Positions 23,919-32,414 of a stretch of 64,000 nt of DNA are shown here, piece by piece. How positions within the stretch are numbered: position 1 is the stretch's first letter; each line of letters opens with the position of its first letter. The DNA comes from Planococcus versutus (GTDB taxonomy: Bacteria > Bacillota > Bacilli > Bacillales_A > Planococcaceae), in contig NZ_CP016540.2 in NCBI RefSeq assembly GCF_001186155.3, positions 186,001 through 250,000 of the forward strand, written 5' to 3'. The notes below the pieces were generated by a model, which saw only the letters and a list, made by a program, of their open reading frames with translations, had not been told where the DNA came from and did not search any database. Both the position numbers and the translations under genes were made by a program.

Positions 23919-25958
23919 GTGAAATTTAGAGATTATGCCATCATGGTAGCCGTTATCATGATTGTGGTGATGATGGTCATCCCTCTTCCGCCGCTCTTAT
24001 TAGATGTATTAATTATGATCAATATTAGTCTTGCTCTGACCATTTTGTTAGTTGCAATGAATACAAAAGAACCGCTGCAATTTTCTATTTTTCCTACGTT
24101 ACTGTTGTTAACAACTTTGTTCCGACTGGGGTTAAACGTTTCGACAACGCGTTCGATTTTGACCAATCAAACAGGCGGACAAGTGATTGAAACGTTTGGT
24201 TCGTTTGTGGTCGGAGGAAGCGCCATTATCGGGATCTTGGTATTTCTCATCTTGGTCATTATCCAGTTTCTTGTTATTACAAAAGGTTCCGAACGCGTAG
24301 CCGAAGTGGCTGCGCGATTTACACTCGATTCCATGCCTGGTAAGCAAATGAGTATTGACGCCGACCTCGGCGCTGGAATGATTTCGGATCAAGAAGCGAA
24401 AAACCGCCGTGAAAAAGTAAGTTCGGAAGCAGATTTTTACGGAGCGATGGACGGTGCCAGTAAATTTGTTAAAGGAGATGCCATTGCCGGGATTATTATC
24501 ACTATCATCAATATTATTGGTGGTTTGTTAATTGGCGTTATGGTTCACGGCTTGCCGTTCGCAGAAGCAGCACAACTGTTTACGTTACTGTCTATTGGAG
24601 ATGGCTTAGTTTCTCAAATTCCAGCGCTATTAATTTCGACAGCGATGGGCATTGTCGTCACACGTGCAGTATCAGACGGCAATTTAGGGTCAGATATCAC
24701 AAAACAACTTTTCGCCTATCCAAAGATGTTGTATATTGTTGCTGGAACGTTAGTAATGTTTGCGGTTTTTACACCAATCAGTCCGATGCTTGTTGTGCCG
24801 ATTGCAGGTGTCATCGCTTATGGTGCTTTCCAAATGCAAAAAACCTTAAATTCTGAAGAAAAACAAGAAGTAGAATTAAGCAAAGACGATAAAGAAATAG
24901 AAAGTATGAAAAGCCCAGAAAGTGTTATTGATTTACTGCATGTCGACGCCATTGAATTTGAATTTGGCTATGGATTAATTCCAATTGCTGACAAAAATCA
25001 AGGCGGCGATTTACTGGACCGTGTGATTATGATTCGTCGACAATGCGCGATGGAGCTAGGTATTGTCGTTCCAGTTATTCGGATCCGTGACAACATCCAA
25101 CTGCAGCCGAATGAATACATGATTAAAATCAAAGGCAACCAAGTCGCATCAGGTGAAATTATGCTTGATCATTACTTAGCCATGAGTCCGGGCATTGACG
25201 ACGAATCAGTAGAAGGCATTGAAACCGTAGAACCGGCCTTTGGTATGCCAGCTTTATGGGTCGATGAAGACATGAAAGAAGAAGCGGAAATGGCAGGTTA
25301 CGCCATTGTTGATCCGCCGTCTGTTGTGTCTACTCATTTGACTGAAGTGATCAAACGCCACGCGCATGAATTAATCGGTAGACAAGAAGTAAAATCGCTC
25401 ATTGAAAATATGCGCGAAACAGCACCAGCAGTAGTCGAAGAGTTAGTACCAAATTTAATGACCATTGGAGAAGTACAAAAAGTGTTAATGAAACTTTTAA
25501 AAGAAAAAGTATCCATCCGCAATTTATTAGCCATTTTGGAAACATTGGCAGATTACTCTACGCAAACAAAAGACGCAGACTTGTTGACAGAATACGTTCG
25601 CCAATCCCTATCGCGTCAAATTACTTTACAATACGCTACACCAAAAGAGCCGTTGCAAGTGATTACAGCAGGCGCCAGCCTTGAAAAGAAATTCGCTGAC
25701 TCAGTCCACCGGACAGAGCAAGGCAATTACTTATCAATCGACCCAGAGTCGTCTCAGACAATCTTCCAGCGGATCACAGAACAAGCGGCGCAGCTTCAGC
25801 AAACCGGCGTTCAGCCCATTTTACTGACGTCTCCTGCTATCCGTATTTACATGAGACAATTTGTCGAGCGTTTTGCACCCGACTTGCCAGTGCTGTCCTA
25901 TAACGAACTAGAACCAGAAATTGAAATTCAAAGTGTTGGAGTGGTGAACGTCTCATGA
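23919..25958 (+). CDS. flhA: Flagellar export gate protein FlhA
   Basis: FlhA forms the nonameric export gate that binds substrates and chaperones. The 679-residue protein has an N-terminal half with multiple membrane helices, including PTLLLLTTLFRLGLNVSTTR and the FHIPEP-type cytoplasmic loop (RFTLDSMPGKQMSIDADLGAG), and a C-terminal cytoplasmic half from about 330. The GTG start at 23919 follows AGAGGAGGGG. It overlaps flhF by four bases. Confidence 0.96.
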   Translation: MKFRDYAIMVAVIMIVVMMVIPLPPLLLDVLIMINISLALTILLVAMNTKEPLQFSIFPTLLLLTTLFRLGLNVSTTRSILTNQTGGQVIETFGSFVVGGSAIIGILVFLILVIIQFLVITKGSERVAEVAARFTLDSMPGKQMSIDADLGAGMISDQEAKNRREKVSSEADFYGAMDGASKFVKGDAIAGIIITIINIIGGLLIGVMVHGLPFAEAAQLFTLLSIGDGLVSQIPALLISTAMGIVVTRAVSDGNLGSDITKQLFAYPKMLYIVAGTLVMFAVFTPISPMLVVPIAGVIAYGAFQMQKTLNSEEKQEVELSKDDKEIESMKSPESVIDLLHVDAIEFEFGYGLIPIADKNQGGDLLDRVIMIRRQCAMELGIVVPVIRIRDNIQLQPNEYMIKIKGNQVASGEIMLDHYLAMSPGIDDESVEGIETVEPAFGMPALWVDEDMKEEAEMAGYAIVDPPSVVSTHLTEVIKRHAHELIGRQEVKSLIENMRETAPAVVEELVPNLMTIGEVQKVLMKLLKEKVSIRNLLAILETLADYSTQTKDADLLTEYVRQSLSRQITLQYATPKEPLQVITAGASLEKKFADSVHRTEQGNYLSIDPESSQTIFQRITEQAAQLQQTGVQPILLTSPAIRIYMRQFVERFAPDLPVLSYNELEPEIEIQSVGVVNVS

Positions 25959-27055
25959 GGTTGAAAACATATATCGTCAACACGATGGCGGAAGCACTCC
26001 CAATGATTAAAAAGGATCTAGGCGAAGATGCGTTGATTTTAAATACCAAAAAAATCAAAACAAGTGGATTTTTAGGTTTTTTCAAGAAAGAAAAATTAGA
26101 AATCACAGCTGGCGTTGATGCAATCCTCCCTGGAAAAGAGTTGCCAACTAATATGAAATCTTTAACAAAGCCAAATAATCAAGAAAACTCCTCAGCAGAA
26201 TTGATCCATGAGTTAAAAAACATTAAGCAATTTATGATCAAGCAGATGAAAGAAGAAGACCTTCCTGAACCCCTGCGTTTGGTGAAAAAGCATCTGATTG
26301 CGCAAGAAATAGCGCCGGATATTTTGACAGACTTGCTAGCAAAATTGATGGCAAGAGTTGAATTTAACACTGACCAAACGTTAGAGAGTGTTCAACGCTT
26401 TGCTCGTGAAGAATTAGTCGCAATGATGGATTCGCATCAGTGTGATGAAATTTCACAACAACCAGAAATTATTTGTTTTATCGGTCCGACAGGAGTTGGG
26501 AAAACAACGACAATCGCTAAAATTGCGGCTGATTATATGCTGACAAAGGATAAAAAAGTAGGGTTGATTACTGCGGATACTTACCGTATTGCGGCAGTTG
26601 AGCAATTAAAAACCTATGGCAGCATCTTGAATATTCCAGTTAAAGTAGTAGAGTCTTCTGCAGATTTAACGAAAGCAATCGAAGATTTTCATGACTGCGA
26701 TATCATCTTAATGGATACGGCAGGCCGAAATTATCAGCAGACGCAATATATTGAAGACCTTAAGCAGTTACTGCCAACTGATAGTAAGGTACAGATTCAC
26801 TTAGTATTGAGCTTAACTGCCAAATACGAAGATATGAAAAAAATAATTAATAATTTCCGCTCCATTTCTATGGATGAACTGCTATTGACTAAAAAAGACG
26901 AAACCAGTTCTTCGGGCGCTATCGTGAATTTGATTTGCCATTACGACATTCCGATACGCTATATCGCTAATGGCCAAAATGTACCGGATGACATTATGAT
27001 GTTAACGTCCGAATTGGTGGCTGACTTTATCTTAGGGGACAAGATTGATGTGTGA
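25955..27055 (+). CDS. flhF: SRP-type GTPase FlhF
   Basis: FlhF is a signal-recognition-particle-type GTPase that sets the number and place of flagella, usually with the ATPase FlhG. The 366-residue protein has the N-terminal basic B domain, an N domain, and a G domain with P-loop GPTGVGKTT (177-185), the ADTYRIAAVEQLKTY motif and DTAGRNY. No flhG follows: after a 127-base gap the next gene is sigD. Confidence 0.95.
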   Translation: MRLKTYIVNTMAEALPMIKKDLGEDALILNTKKIKTSGFLGFFKKEKLEITAGVDAILPGKELPTNMKSLTKPNNQENSSAELIHELKNIKQFMIKQMKEEDLPEPLRLVKKHLIAQEIAPDILTDLLAKLMARVEFNTDQTLESVQRFAREELVAMMDSHQCDEISQQPEIICFIGPTGVGKTTTIAKIAADYMLTKDKKVGLITADTYRIAAVEQLKTYGSILNIPVKVVESSADLTKAIEDFHDCDIILMDTAGRNYQQTQYIEDLKQLLPTDSKVQIHLVLSLTAKYEDMKKIINNFRSISMDELLLTKKDETSSSGAIVNLICHYDIPIRYIANGQNVPDDIMMLTSELVADFILGDKIDV

Positions 27056-27182
27056 TCAAGCAAATCAGTTAAGAGAAAAATAATGACGAAGCAATCTGAC
27101 AAAATCGTAAATTAACGGATTTATTATAAAAATTTTTAAAAATAAGAGCGGCTTTTCCGCTTGGAAATGGTGGTGAAAAATC

Positions 27183-27941
27183 ATGCTGAATCATAAATTA
27201 TCAAAAGAAGAACTTTCTTATTGGAGCGATTGGCAACAACACCAGGACCCACAGGCTGGCGAATACCTTGTTGAACAGTATCTTCCTTTGGTTGATTACG
27301 TGATTCAACGGTTCATGATCAGTTTGCCTAAAGTTGTGGAAAAAGATGATGTCCGCAGCTATGCCTATGAAGGACTACTCGATGCATTAAGTAAATTTGA
27401 TATTAAAAGAGAGTTAAAATTTGAAACCTACGCTTCTTGGCGCATCAAAGGCGCCATTATTGATGGGTTGCGACACAGCGATTGGCTGCCACGATCCGTT
27501 AGAGAAAAAGTAAAGAAAATTGAAAAAGCCTATCTTTTGTTGGAACAGCAAAATAGTGCATCTGTATCTGACGAGGAAGTTAGCTCGTATTTGGGTATTA
27601 CAAAAGCTGAGCTTAATAAGACAGTCTCAGAGGCGGCTTTATCGACAATGATTTCAATGGATGATGAACATTTTGAAGAACGTGGGATAATGGGGAACCA
27701 TCACGCACAATCGCCTGAACGCCATTTATCAGATCGAATGACGAAAGAATCATTAGTTCGTGCGATTGAATGTTTGCCAGAAAAAGAAAAAATTACGGTG
27801 TCGTTATGTTATTTTGAAGAAATGAAATTAACTGAAATTGCAGAAATTCTTAGTGTCAGCGTATCAAGAGTTTCACAGCTTCACTCAAAAGCTATGCTTC
27901 GTCTGCACGCTTCGATTTTAGCTGTACACGATCATTATTAA
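27183..27941 (+). CDS. sigD: Motility sigma factor SigD (sigma-28, FliA)
   Basis: Sigma-28 directs RNA polymerase to late flagellar promoters such as the one at 2792. The 252-residue protein shows region 2 (LVDYVIQRF... KFETYASWRIKGAIIDGLRHSDWLPRSVREK), region 3 and region 4 with the C-terminal helix-turn-helix (LTEIAEILSVSVSRVSQLHSKAMLRL). GGTGGTG precedes ATG 27183. In B. subtilis a che block separates flhG from sigD; here neither is present. Its antagonist flgM is at 3308. Confidence 0.95.
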   Translation: MLNHKLSKEELSYWSDWQQHQDPQAGEYLVEQYLPLVDYVIQRFMISLPKVVEKDDVRSYAYEGLLDALSKFDIKRELKFETYASWRIKGAIIDGLRHSDWLPRSVREKVKKIEKAYLLLEQQNSASVSDEEVSSYLGITKAELNKTVSEAALSTMISMDDEHFEERGIMGNHHAQSPERHLSDRMTKESLVRAIECLPEKEKITVSLCYFEEMKLTEIAEILSVSVSRVSQLHSKAMLRLHASILAVHDHY

Positions 27942-27977
27942 AGTTAAAATCACAAACAGAAGGCCAAGGTGGTAATC

Positions 27978-28409
27978 ATGGAATGGCTATTGATCGTAAT
28001 TAGCATTGTGCTAATGCTAGTAAATATTCTGTTGATACTAACAGTAAAAAAACAACGTATTGAAAATGAGTCAACTAAAGTCCAGGAAAAGATGGCTGAG
28101 TTTGTGGCTCAACTTGAAGAAGAAAATAATGAATTATATAATAAGTTAACCATCTACATAAAAGAGCGCGAAAACCAGTTAGCAGAACGAGTTGGACGAT
28201 TGGAACAAAAAGCTGTGCTGACAATTGAAAAGACTGATCGGGAAGAAAAGACTACTGTAGAAACTGAAAAAATAGTTCAGCTTTCCAAACAAGGATTTTC
28301 TTCTAAGCAAATTGCTAAAGTGCTTCAAGTTGATTTTGGCGAAGTCGAGCTTATTGTTAACATGAACCACAAGCGGCATAGCAGCTTTACAAGAGACGAG
28401 GTGCTGTAA
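27978..28409 (+). CDS. swrB: SwrB-like flagellar/swarming protein (DUF6115 type)
   Basis: B. subtilis SwrB promotes FliF-FliG assembly at basal bodies and is encoded directly after sigD, as here. The 143-residue protein has an N-terminal membrane helix (about 3-22), a Glu/Lys-rich coiled coil (about 25-85) and a conserved C-terminus (LSKQGFSSKQIAKVLQVDFGEVELIVNM), a helix-turn-helix-like tail seen in the family. ATG 27978 lies behind AAGGTGG; GTG 27969 is in frame but inside that site. Assignment rests on layout, tail motif and position. Confidence 0.78.
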   Translation: MEWLLIVISIVLMLVNILLILTVKKQRIENESTKVQEKMAEFVAQLEEENNELYNKLTIYIKERENQLAERVGRLEQKAVLTIEKTDREEKTTVETEKIVQLSKQGFSSKQIAKVLQVDFGEVELIVNMNHKRHSSFTRDEVL

Positions 28410-28847
28410 ATGCGCATTGATAGTCAGAATATGATTCAAAATGACCGCCTGCTAAAGCAAGTTAATGGCAACAAGTCGGGCGAACTTTTCTCAACTGCTA
28501 TGAGAAAATCTCAGTCCAAGCTGCAACATGATTCATTAAACCAGTTAATGAGCAGTATAGATAAACTAGGACAGAAACTAGCCAATCAACACACACTTGA
28601 AAATCTAGTGAATTACAAACAAGTAATCAAACAGTTTGTGTCAGAATCCGTAAGTCATGGCTTGCACTTATCAGACAAACAGGGTTTTATGTCGGACGGA
28701 AGTTTAACGTCACAACAAATTATCAAAGTAATCGATAAAAAAATGATTGAAATCCAAGACGAAGTATTGAATAATGAAGAAGAAGGAATTGGTACTTTAG
28801 ATCTAGTTGGAGAAATCAAAGGTCTGCTTGTAAATTTGTATATGTGA
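28410..28847 (+). CDS. YaaR family protein (DUF327)
   Basis: A 145-residue protein that lines up along its length with the YaaR/DUF327 family: the SKLQHDSLNQLMSSIDKLGQKL block, LVNYKQVIKQFVSESV and the ending EIKGLLVNLYM. In B. subtilis yaaR lies in the yaaQ-holB region, not with flagellar genes. Here it begins one base after the swrB stop and is followed by the PilZ gene, so it is apparently part of the flagellar transcript. The function is unknown; a motility-related paralogue is an inference from position. Confidence 0.85.
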   Translation: MRIDSQNMIQNDRLLKQVNGNKSGELFSTAMRKSQSKLQHDSLNQLMSSIDKLGQKLANQHTLENLVNYKQVIKQFVSESVSHGLHLSDKQGFMSDGSLTSQQIIKVIDKKMIEIQDEVLNNEEEGIGTLDLVGEIKGLLVNLYM

Positions 28848-28867
28848 CCGAGGACGGAGAGAGTGAA

Positions 28868-29218
28868 ATGTCAGAAAATCGTCGCGAATTTTTTCGGGTT
28901 ATTTTCAATCAGGCGTTGAATGGCAAAGTTTCAGTTTACGGAGGCAATTTTTTGCCAGTCGAGATTTATGATGTTAGTGCAGGAGGTCTAGTATTTTCTT
29001 CTGTTCTTAATATTCCTCTAGGAGAAAGCGTACGTTGCAGCTTTGAAATATTAGATAGCGCTTTCATGTTAGAAGGGTCCATTGTCCGCAAAGCGACTGG
29101 TGTTGATGTGGTAAAGTGCGGAGTGGAGTTCTCTGTAGACCAAGGAACTTCTTCAGAGTTGTTCAAACAACTAAATCACTACCAAATCCGCAATCGGAAA
29201 AGTTTCCTGACAGACTAG
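28868..29218 (+). CDS. PilZ domain c-di-GMP receptor
   Basis: A stand-alone PilZ domain of 116 residues. The c-di-GMP-binding signatures are both present: RREFFR (5-10, giving RxxxR) and DVSAGG (35-40, giving DxSxxG). The start ATG 28868 follows GACGGAGAG; an in-frame GTG at 28844 overlaps the previous gene. Placement at the end of the flagellar run suggests c-di-GMP control of the motor or of flagellar synthesis, but it lacks the extra YcgR domain of known flagellar brakes. Confidence 0.85.
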   Translation: MSENRREFFRVIFNQALNGKVSVYGGNFLPVEIYDVSAGGLVFSSVLNIPLGESVRCSFEILDSAFMLEGSIVRKATGVDVVKCGVEFSVDQGTSSELFKQLNHYQIRNRKSFLTD

Positions 29219-29531
29219 CCCTGTGGTTTGATGAAAAAGAGACTGTCTTAAAGATCATAAATGCTAACGTTTAATGACAACCTTCTAGCGTTTTTTGAAA
29301 GCCTGGTTAATTACTAGTCAGACAACGCTTTTGCCAACTGTTTAAAAACAAAAATAAGCAGAGAAAAATCGTTAGATTTTTCTCTGCTTATTTTATTTTT
29401 GGCAACTTATGGATACTTTTTTTTCAATTTATAAAAGTTAAATAAAGCGAGTAATTTTGGATAGGAGGAATTTCTAAAGAATATAGAGAAGTAATAGCAT
29501 TAACGAAAAAGAAAAAGAAGGTGACTTACCC
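29219..29531. other. Intergenic region after the flagellar run
   Basis: About 310 bases without a gene. The first part (29219-29345) shows nothing recognisable, then the strong terminator at 29351-29400, then an AT-rich leader for the next gene. Confidence 0.6.
29351..29400 (+). terminator. Terminator of the flagellar run
   Basis: A perfect 20-base stem beginning AAAATAAGCAGAG and closing CTCTGCTTATTTT around a GTTA loop, followed by more T residues. It can act in both directions and closes the pilZ end of the fla operon. Confidence 0.9.
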
Positions 29532-29996
29532 ATGGAACTTAAAAAGCAATTGCATTTTGAACTTACAGAGTTTGCAGACGATCGAGAAAAAGAACGAATA
29601 CCGGCTACCGCAAATTACGATTATTGGTTGTTGCTAATGGAATATTTTCTGGCTAAGTCTGATACGTTTGAAATTCATTGCTGGAATGAGGAATTTGCAG
29701 TGGTTAACGAAATCACTTTAAACCTTCCAGGGTTAGTTGAGATTACTAAAGAGCAAAAGATGACAATTTTTGCGGGACTGTTAACAGTAGAAATCGCTGA
29801 ATTTCTACTAACGCATCATGTTTATGAGAATAAAAGACTGGCGTGGTTTTCAGTATTTTTAAGTAGAGGAGAGCAGCACATTTTTTCTTCAGAGCATTGG
29901 GGTACAGAGTTTTTTGTTCCAGATGTCACACAAGAAGACTTACTATTCATTAAGCATGTAACACCCGATGACGCGGCATTTAATGTATACGAATAA
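29532..29996 (+). CDS. Hypothetical protein, 154 residues
   Basis: I do not recognise this family. The protein is acidic, soluble by appearance, with several aromatic-rich segments (ANYDYWLLLMEYFLAKS, and WFSVFLSRGEQHIF) and no signal peptide, membrane helix or known catalytic motif. ATG 29532 follows GAAGGTGAC. It has its own terminator (30001-30034) and lies between terminators on both sides, so it is probably a single-gene transcript. Composition resembles its neighbours. Confidence 0.7.
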   Translation: MELKKQLHFELTEFADDREKERIPATANYDYWLLLMEYFLAKSDTFEIHCWNEEFAVVNEITLNLPGLVEITKEQKMTIFAGLLTVEIAEFLLTHHVYENKRLAWFSVFLSRGEQHIFSSEHWGTEFFVPDVTQEDLLFIKHVTPDDAAFNVYE

Positions 29997-30000
29997 ACGT

Positions 30001-30034
30001 AAACCCTCCAAGAGTTAGCTATTGGAGGGTTTTT
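30001..30034 (+). terminator. Terminator
   Basis: AACCCTCCA pairs with TGGAGGGTT around a 12-base loop, followed by TTTTT. Confidence 0.85.
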
Positions 30035-30245
30035 ACTAAATATTCTTAAAAATCAGAAATTTGTTTGACTTTATCTCTTACTAAGACAATAATAAGAAGA
30101 GTACTTGTTTCTAAAATATGGAATTAAATAGTTCTATTATAACGAAAAGGAACAAGTGTGAAGAATGGCTTAATCGAAAGAGCTTTATTTTATTGCTTAA
30201 GGAACGATTAAAGAAGATCGAAAATTTGAAGATGGAGGAATGAAA

Positions 30246-31070
30246 ATGAAAAAAACAACGATCAGTGCTATTATTTTCTTATTTATTTTTGGATTTTTAG
30301 CGGCATGTGGAACTGAAGATACAACAGAAAAAGCTCCTGATGATGGAACTGAAACCAAGTCTGGTGGAGTGCTAGAGAGAATGGAAGAATCCGGAAAATT
30401 AAATGTAGCATTTGAAGGAACTTATCCACCTTTTAACTTTATTGACGATAAAGATGAATTCCAAGGATTTGATGTTGACATCTCTAATGAACTTGCAGAA
30501 CGTCTAGGGGTAGAAGCTAATTTTATCGCAACCAAATGGGATGGACTAATTGGAGGACTAAAAGCAGACAAATTCGATATTATTATCGGCCAAATGACAG
30601 TTACAGAAGAGCGACAAAAAAGTGTTGATTTTACAGATCCGTATGTAATTACAGGTTCAGTACTAGTAACACGTGAAGATACAGATGACATTACAAAACT
30701 TGAAGATATTAAAGGGAAAAAAGTAGGTGTGGGTGGAGGAACAACTTTTGAAGAAGTAGCCAACAGCGTGGATGGTGCAGAAGTAAAATTGTATAAAGCA
30801 GTGGGTGACTACATTCAGGACTTAACAAACAAACGTCTAGATGCCATCATCAACGACCAATTATTGATTAGCTACAACATCAAAGAACAAGGTCTGCCTA
30901 TTAAAATTTCAAGCGATATTTTAAATAAAGATGAAATCGGTATGGCAGTCAACAAAGGAAACGAAGATTTTATCGAAAAAGTCAATATGGCTTTAAGTGA
31001 AATGAAAGAAGATGGCACGTATGCTGAAATCTATAAAAAATGGTTTGGAACAGAACCGTTAGAAAGTTAA
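30246..31070 (+). CDS. Amino-acid ABC transporter substrate-binding lipoprotein
   Basis: Extracellular solute-binding protein family 3. The 274-residue protein has a lipoprotein signal peptide with lipobox LAAC (cysteine near residue 20), then the bilobal domain with EGTYPPFNFIDDKDEFQGFDVDISNELAERL and the typical FTDPYV hinge motif. ATG 30246 is preferred over ATG 30240 by spacing from GGAGG. It forms an operon-like unit with a lysine-dehydrogenase-like gene, a permease and an ATPase. The substrate is unproven: cystine-type (TcyA-like) or basic amino acids; the dehydrogenase neighbour favours lysine. Confidence 0.9.
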   Translation: MKKTTISAIIFLFIFGFLAACGTEDTTEKAPDDGTETKSGGVLERMEESGKLNVAFEGTYPPFNFIDDKDEFQGFDVDISNELAERLGVEANFIATKWDGLIGGLKADKFDIIIGQMTVTEERQKSVDFTDPYVITGSVLVTREDTDDITKLEDIKGKKVGVGGGTTFEEVANSVDGAEVKLYKAVGDYIQDLTNKRLDAIINDQLLISYNIKEQGLPIKISSDILNKDEIGMAVNKGNEDFIEKVNMALSEMKEDGTYAEIYKKWFGTEPLES

Positions 31071-31078
31071 TTGTTCAC

Positions 31079-31112
31079 AGCAGATAATTCAAACTACTAA
31101 TTTCTGCTTTTT
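31079..31112 (+). terminator. Putative leaky terminator after the binding-protein gene
   Basis: AGCAGA(T)AATT pairs with AATTTCTGCT with one bulge and is followed by TTTT. Located inside the transporter operon, it could lower expression of the downstream genes relative to the binding protein. Confidence 0.6.
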
Positions 31113-31211
31113 GATATTGCGCATTCTGTACTCAACGCGTTTATCTGAAGCAATTTTTTGCCGCAAATTTTGCCTTTATTCGTTTATACGCGATAAGTGA
31201 GGAGTGGGGAA

Positions 31212-32384
31212 ATGCATATCTTCGTTTTAGGAACAGGTATGATTGGCACTACAGTCGTAACAGAATTGGCTAAATTGACTAAGCATGATGGTCTGAAAAC
31301 CATCACAGCTGTTGATATCAATCAAGCGAGCATCGATAAATGTCTAGCTATTGCTGACAATCCACAAGTAATTGGTAAAGTGGCAGCGTTAGCAACAGAA
31401 GACGATATTGCCAAAGTGCTAAAAGGTGCTGACCTAGCGATAGGATGTCTTCCACATTCGTTAAGCCTACCAGCAATAAAGGCAGCAATTTCTTCGAAAT
31501 GTCATTTGATTGATTTGGTAGGATCTCATTTTACTGAAAAACTAGCGCTGCATGAACAAGCACAGCAAGCAGGAGTATTGATTGTCCCAGGCTGTGGAGT
31601 TGCTCCGGGCATCACCAATTTTTTGGCAGCCCAAGGAATTGAATTATTGGATGAAGCGAAAACAGCGATTCTCTCTTGTGGTGGAATTCCAAGATATCCG
31701 GACCCACCATTAGGGTATCAAGTTGTTTATCGTCTTGAAAGTTTACTTGGTCTTTATACGAGGCCAGCAACTGTGATTCAATCTGGAAAAGTAGTCGAGC
31801 TAGCTCCGCTTTCAGAATTAGAAGAAGTCACGTTTCCAGAGCCAGTTGGCTTATGTGAAACAGTGATCACAGATGCGCATAGTACGGCTTTTATCTTGCA
31901 AGGAAAAGTAGAAAATTTAGTAGAACGAACTGTCCGCTATCCGGGTCATTGGAACAAGATGAGCGTGTTAGCAGAACTTGGATTTCTTGATGAAACCCCG
32001 ATCACTATTGGAGACATTTCGATTAGCCCAAAATTATTTGCAGAGAACGTTCTATTGCCTAGTATGTCGGGGCATTCAGTCGAAGATATCACTGTTTTGA
32101 GAGTAGAAGTAAGTGGTGTCAAACAAGGAGTTTCGACAAAACATACATGGGAAATGATTGATTTATACGATCATGAGCGAAAAATAACGTCAATGGCTAA
32201 AACCACTGCCATTCCAGCGTTACTAATCTCGCAATGGATTGCTAGTAAAAAAATAACAGAGACAGGCGTTATTCCAATTGAAAGTTTAATCGTTCGAGAA
32301 CGATTCCAGCCTTTTTTAACTGAATTGAGCCAATTAGAGATTGAGATTGAGTATAAAGAAGAAATTTTCGATGAAAAGGAATAG
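31212..32384 (+). CDS. Saccharopine dehydrogenase family protein, lysine 6-dehydrogenase-like
   Basis: A 390-residue NAD(P)-dependent amino-acid dehydrogenase. The N-terminal Rossmann motif is VLGTGMIG (about 4-11), followed by the saccharopine-dehydrogenase-like domain with VAPGITNFLAAQGIE, CGGIPRYPDPPLGY and the RTVRYPGHWNKM segment. These resemble Geobacillus lysine 6-dehydrogenase, which deaminates L-lysine to a semialdehyde. ATG 31212 follows GAGGAGTGGGG. It lies between the binding protein and permease genes of an amino-acid ABC transporter, suggesting uptake and catabolism of the same amino acid. The exact substrate is inferred. Confidence 0.82.
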   Translation: MHIFVLGTGMIGTTVVTELAKLTKHDGLKTITAVDINQASIDKCLAIADNPQVIGKVAALATEDDIAKVLKGADLAIGCLPHSLSLPAIKAAISSKCHLIDLVGSHFTEKLALHEQAQQAGVLIVPGCGVAPGITNFLAAQGIELLDEAKTAILSCGGIPRYPDPPLGYQVVYRLESLLGLYTRPATVIQSGKVVELAPLSELEEVTFPEPVGLCETVITDAHSTAFILQGKVENLVERTVRYPGHWNKMSVLAELGFLDETPITIGDISISPKLFAENVLLPSMSGHSVEDITVLRVEVSGVKQGVSTKHTWEMIDLYDHERKITSMAKTTAIPALLISQWIASKKITETGVIPIESLIVRERFQPFLTELSQLEIEIEYKEEIFDEKE

Positions 32385-32414
32385 CGTTTTACTTCTTGTC
32401 TAATGGGAGGACTT

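Noticed and set aside
30047..30061. Possible CodY box before the amino-acid-binding protein gene
   Set aside because: 11 of 15 matches in AT-rich sequence, directly after a terminator; too weak to call.
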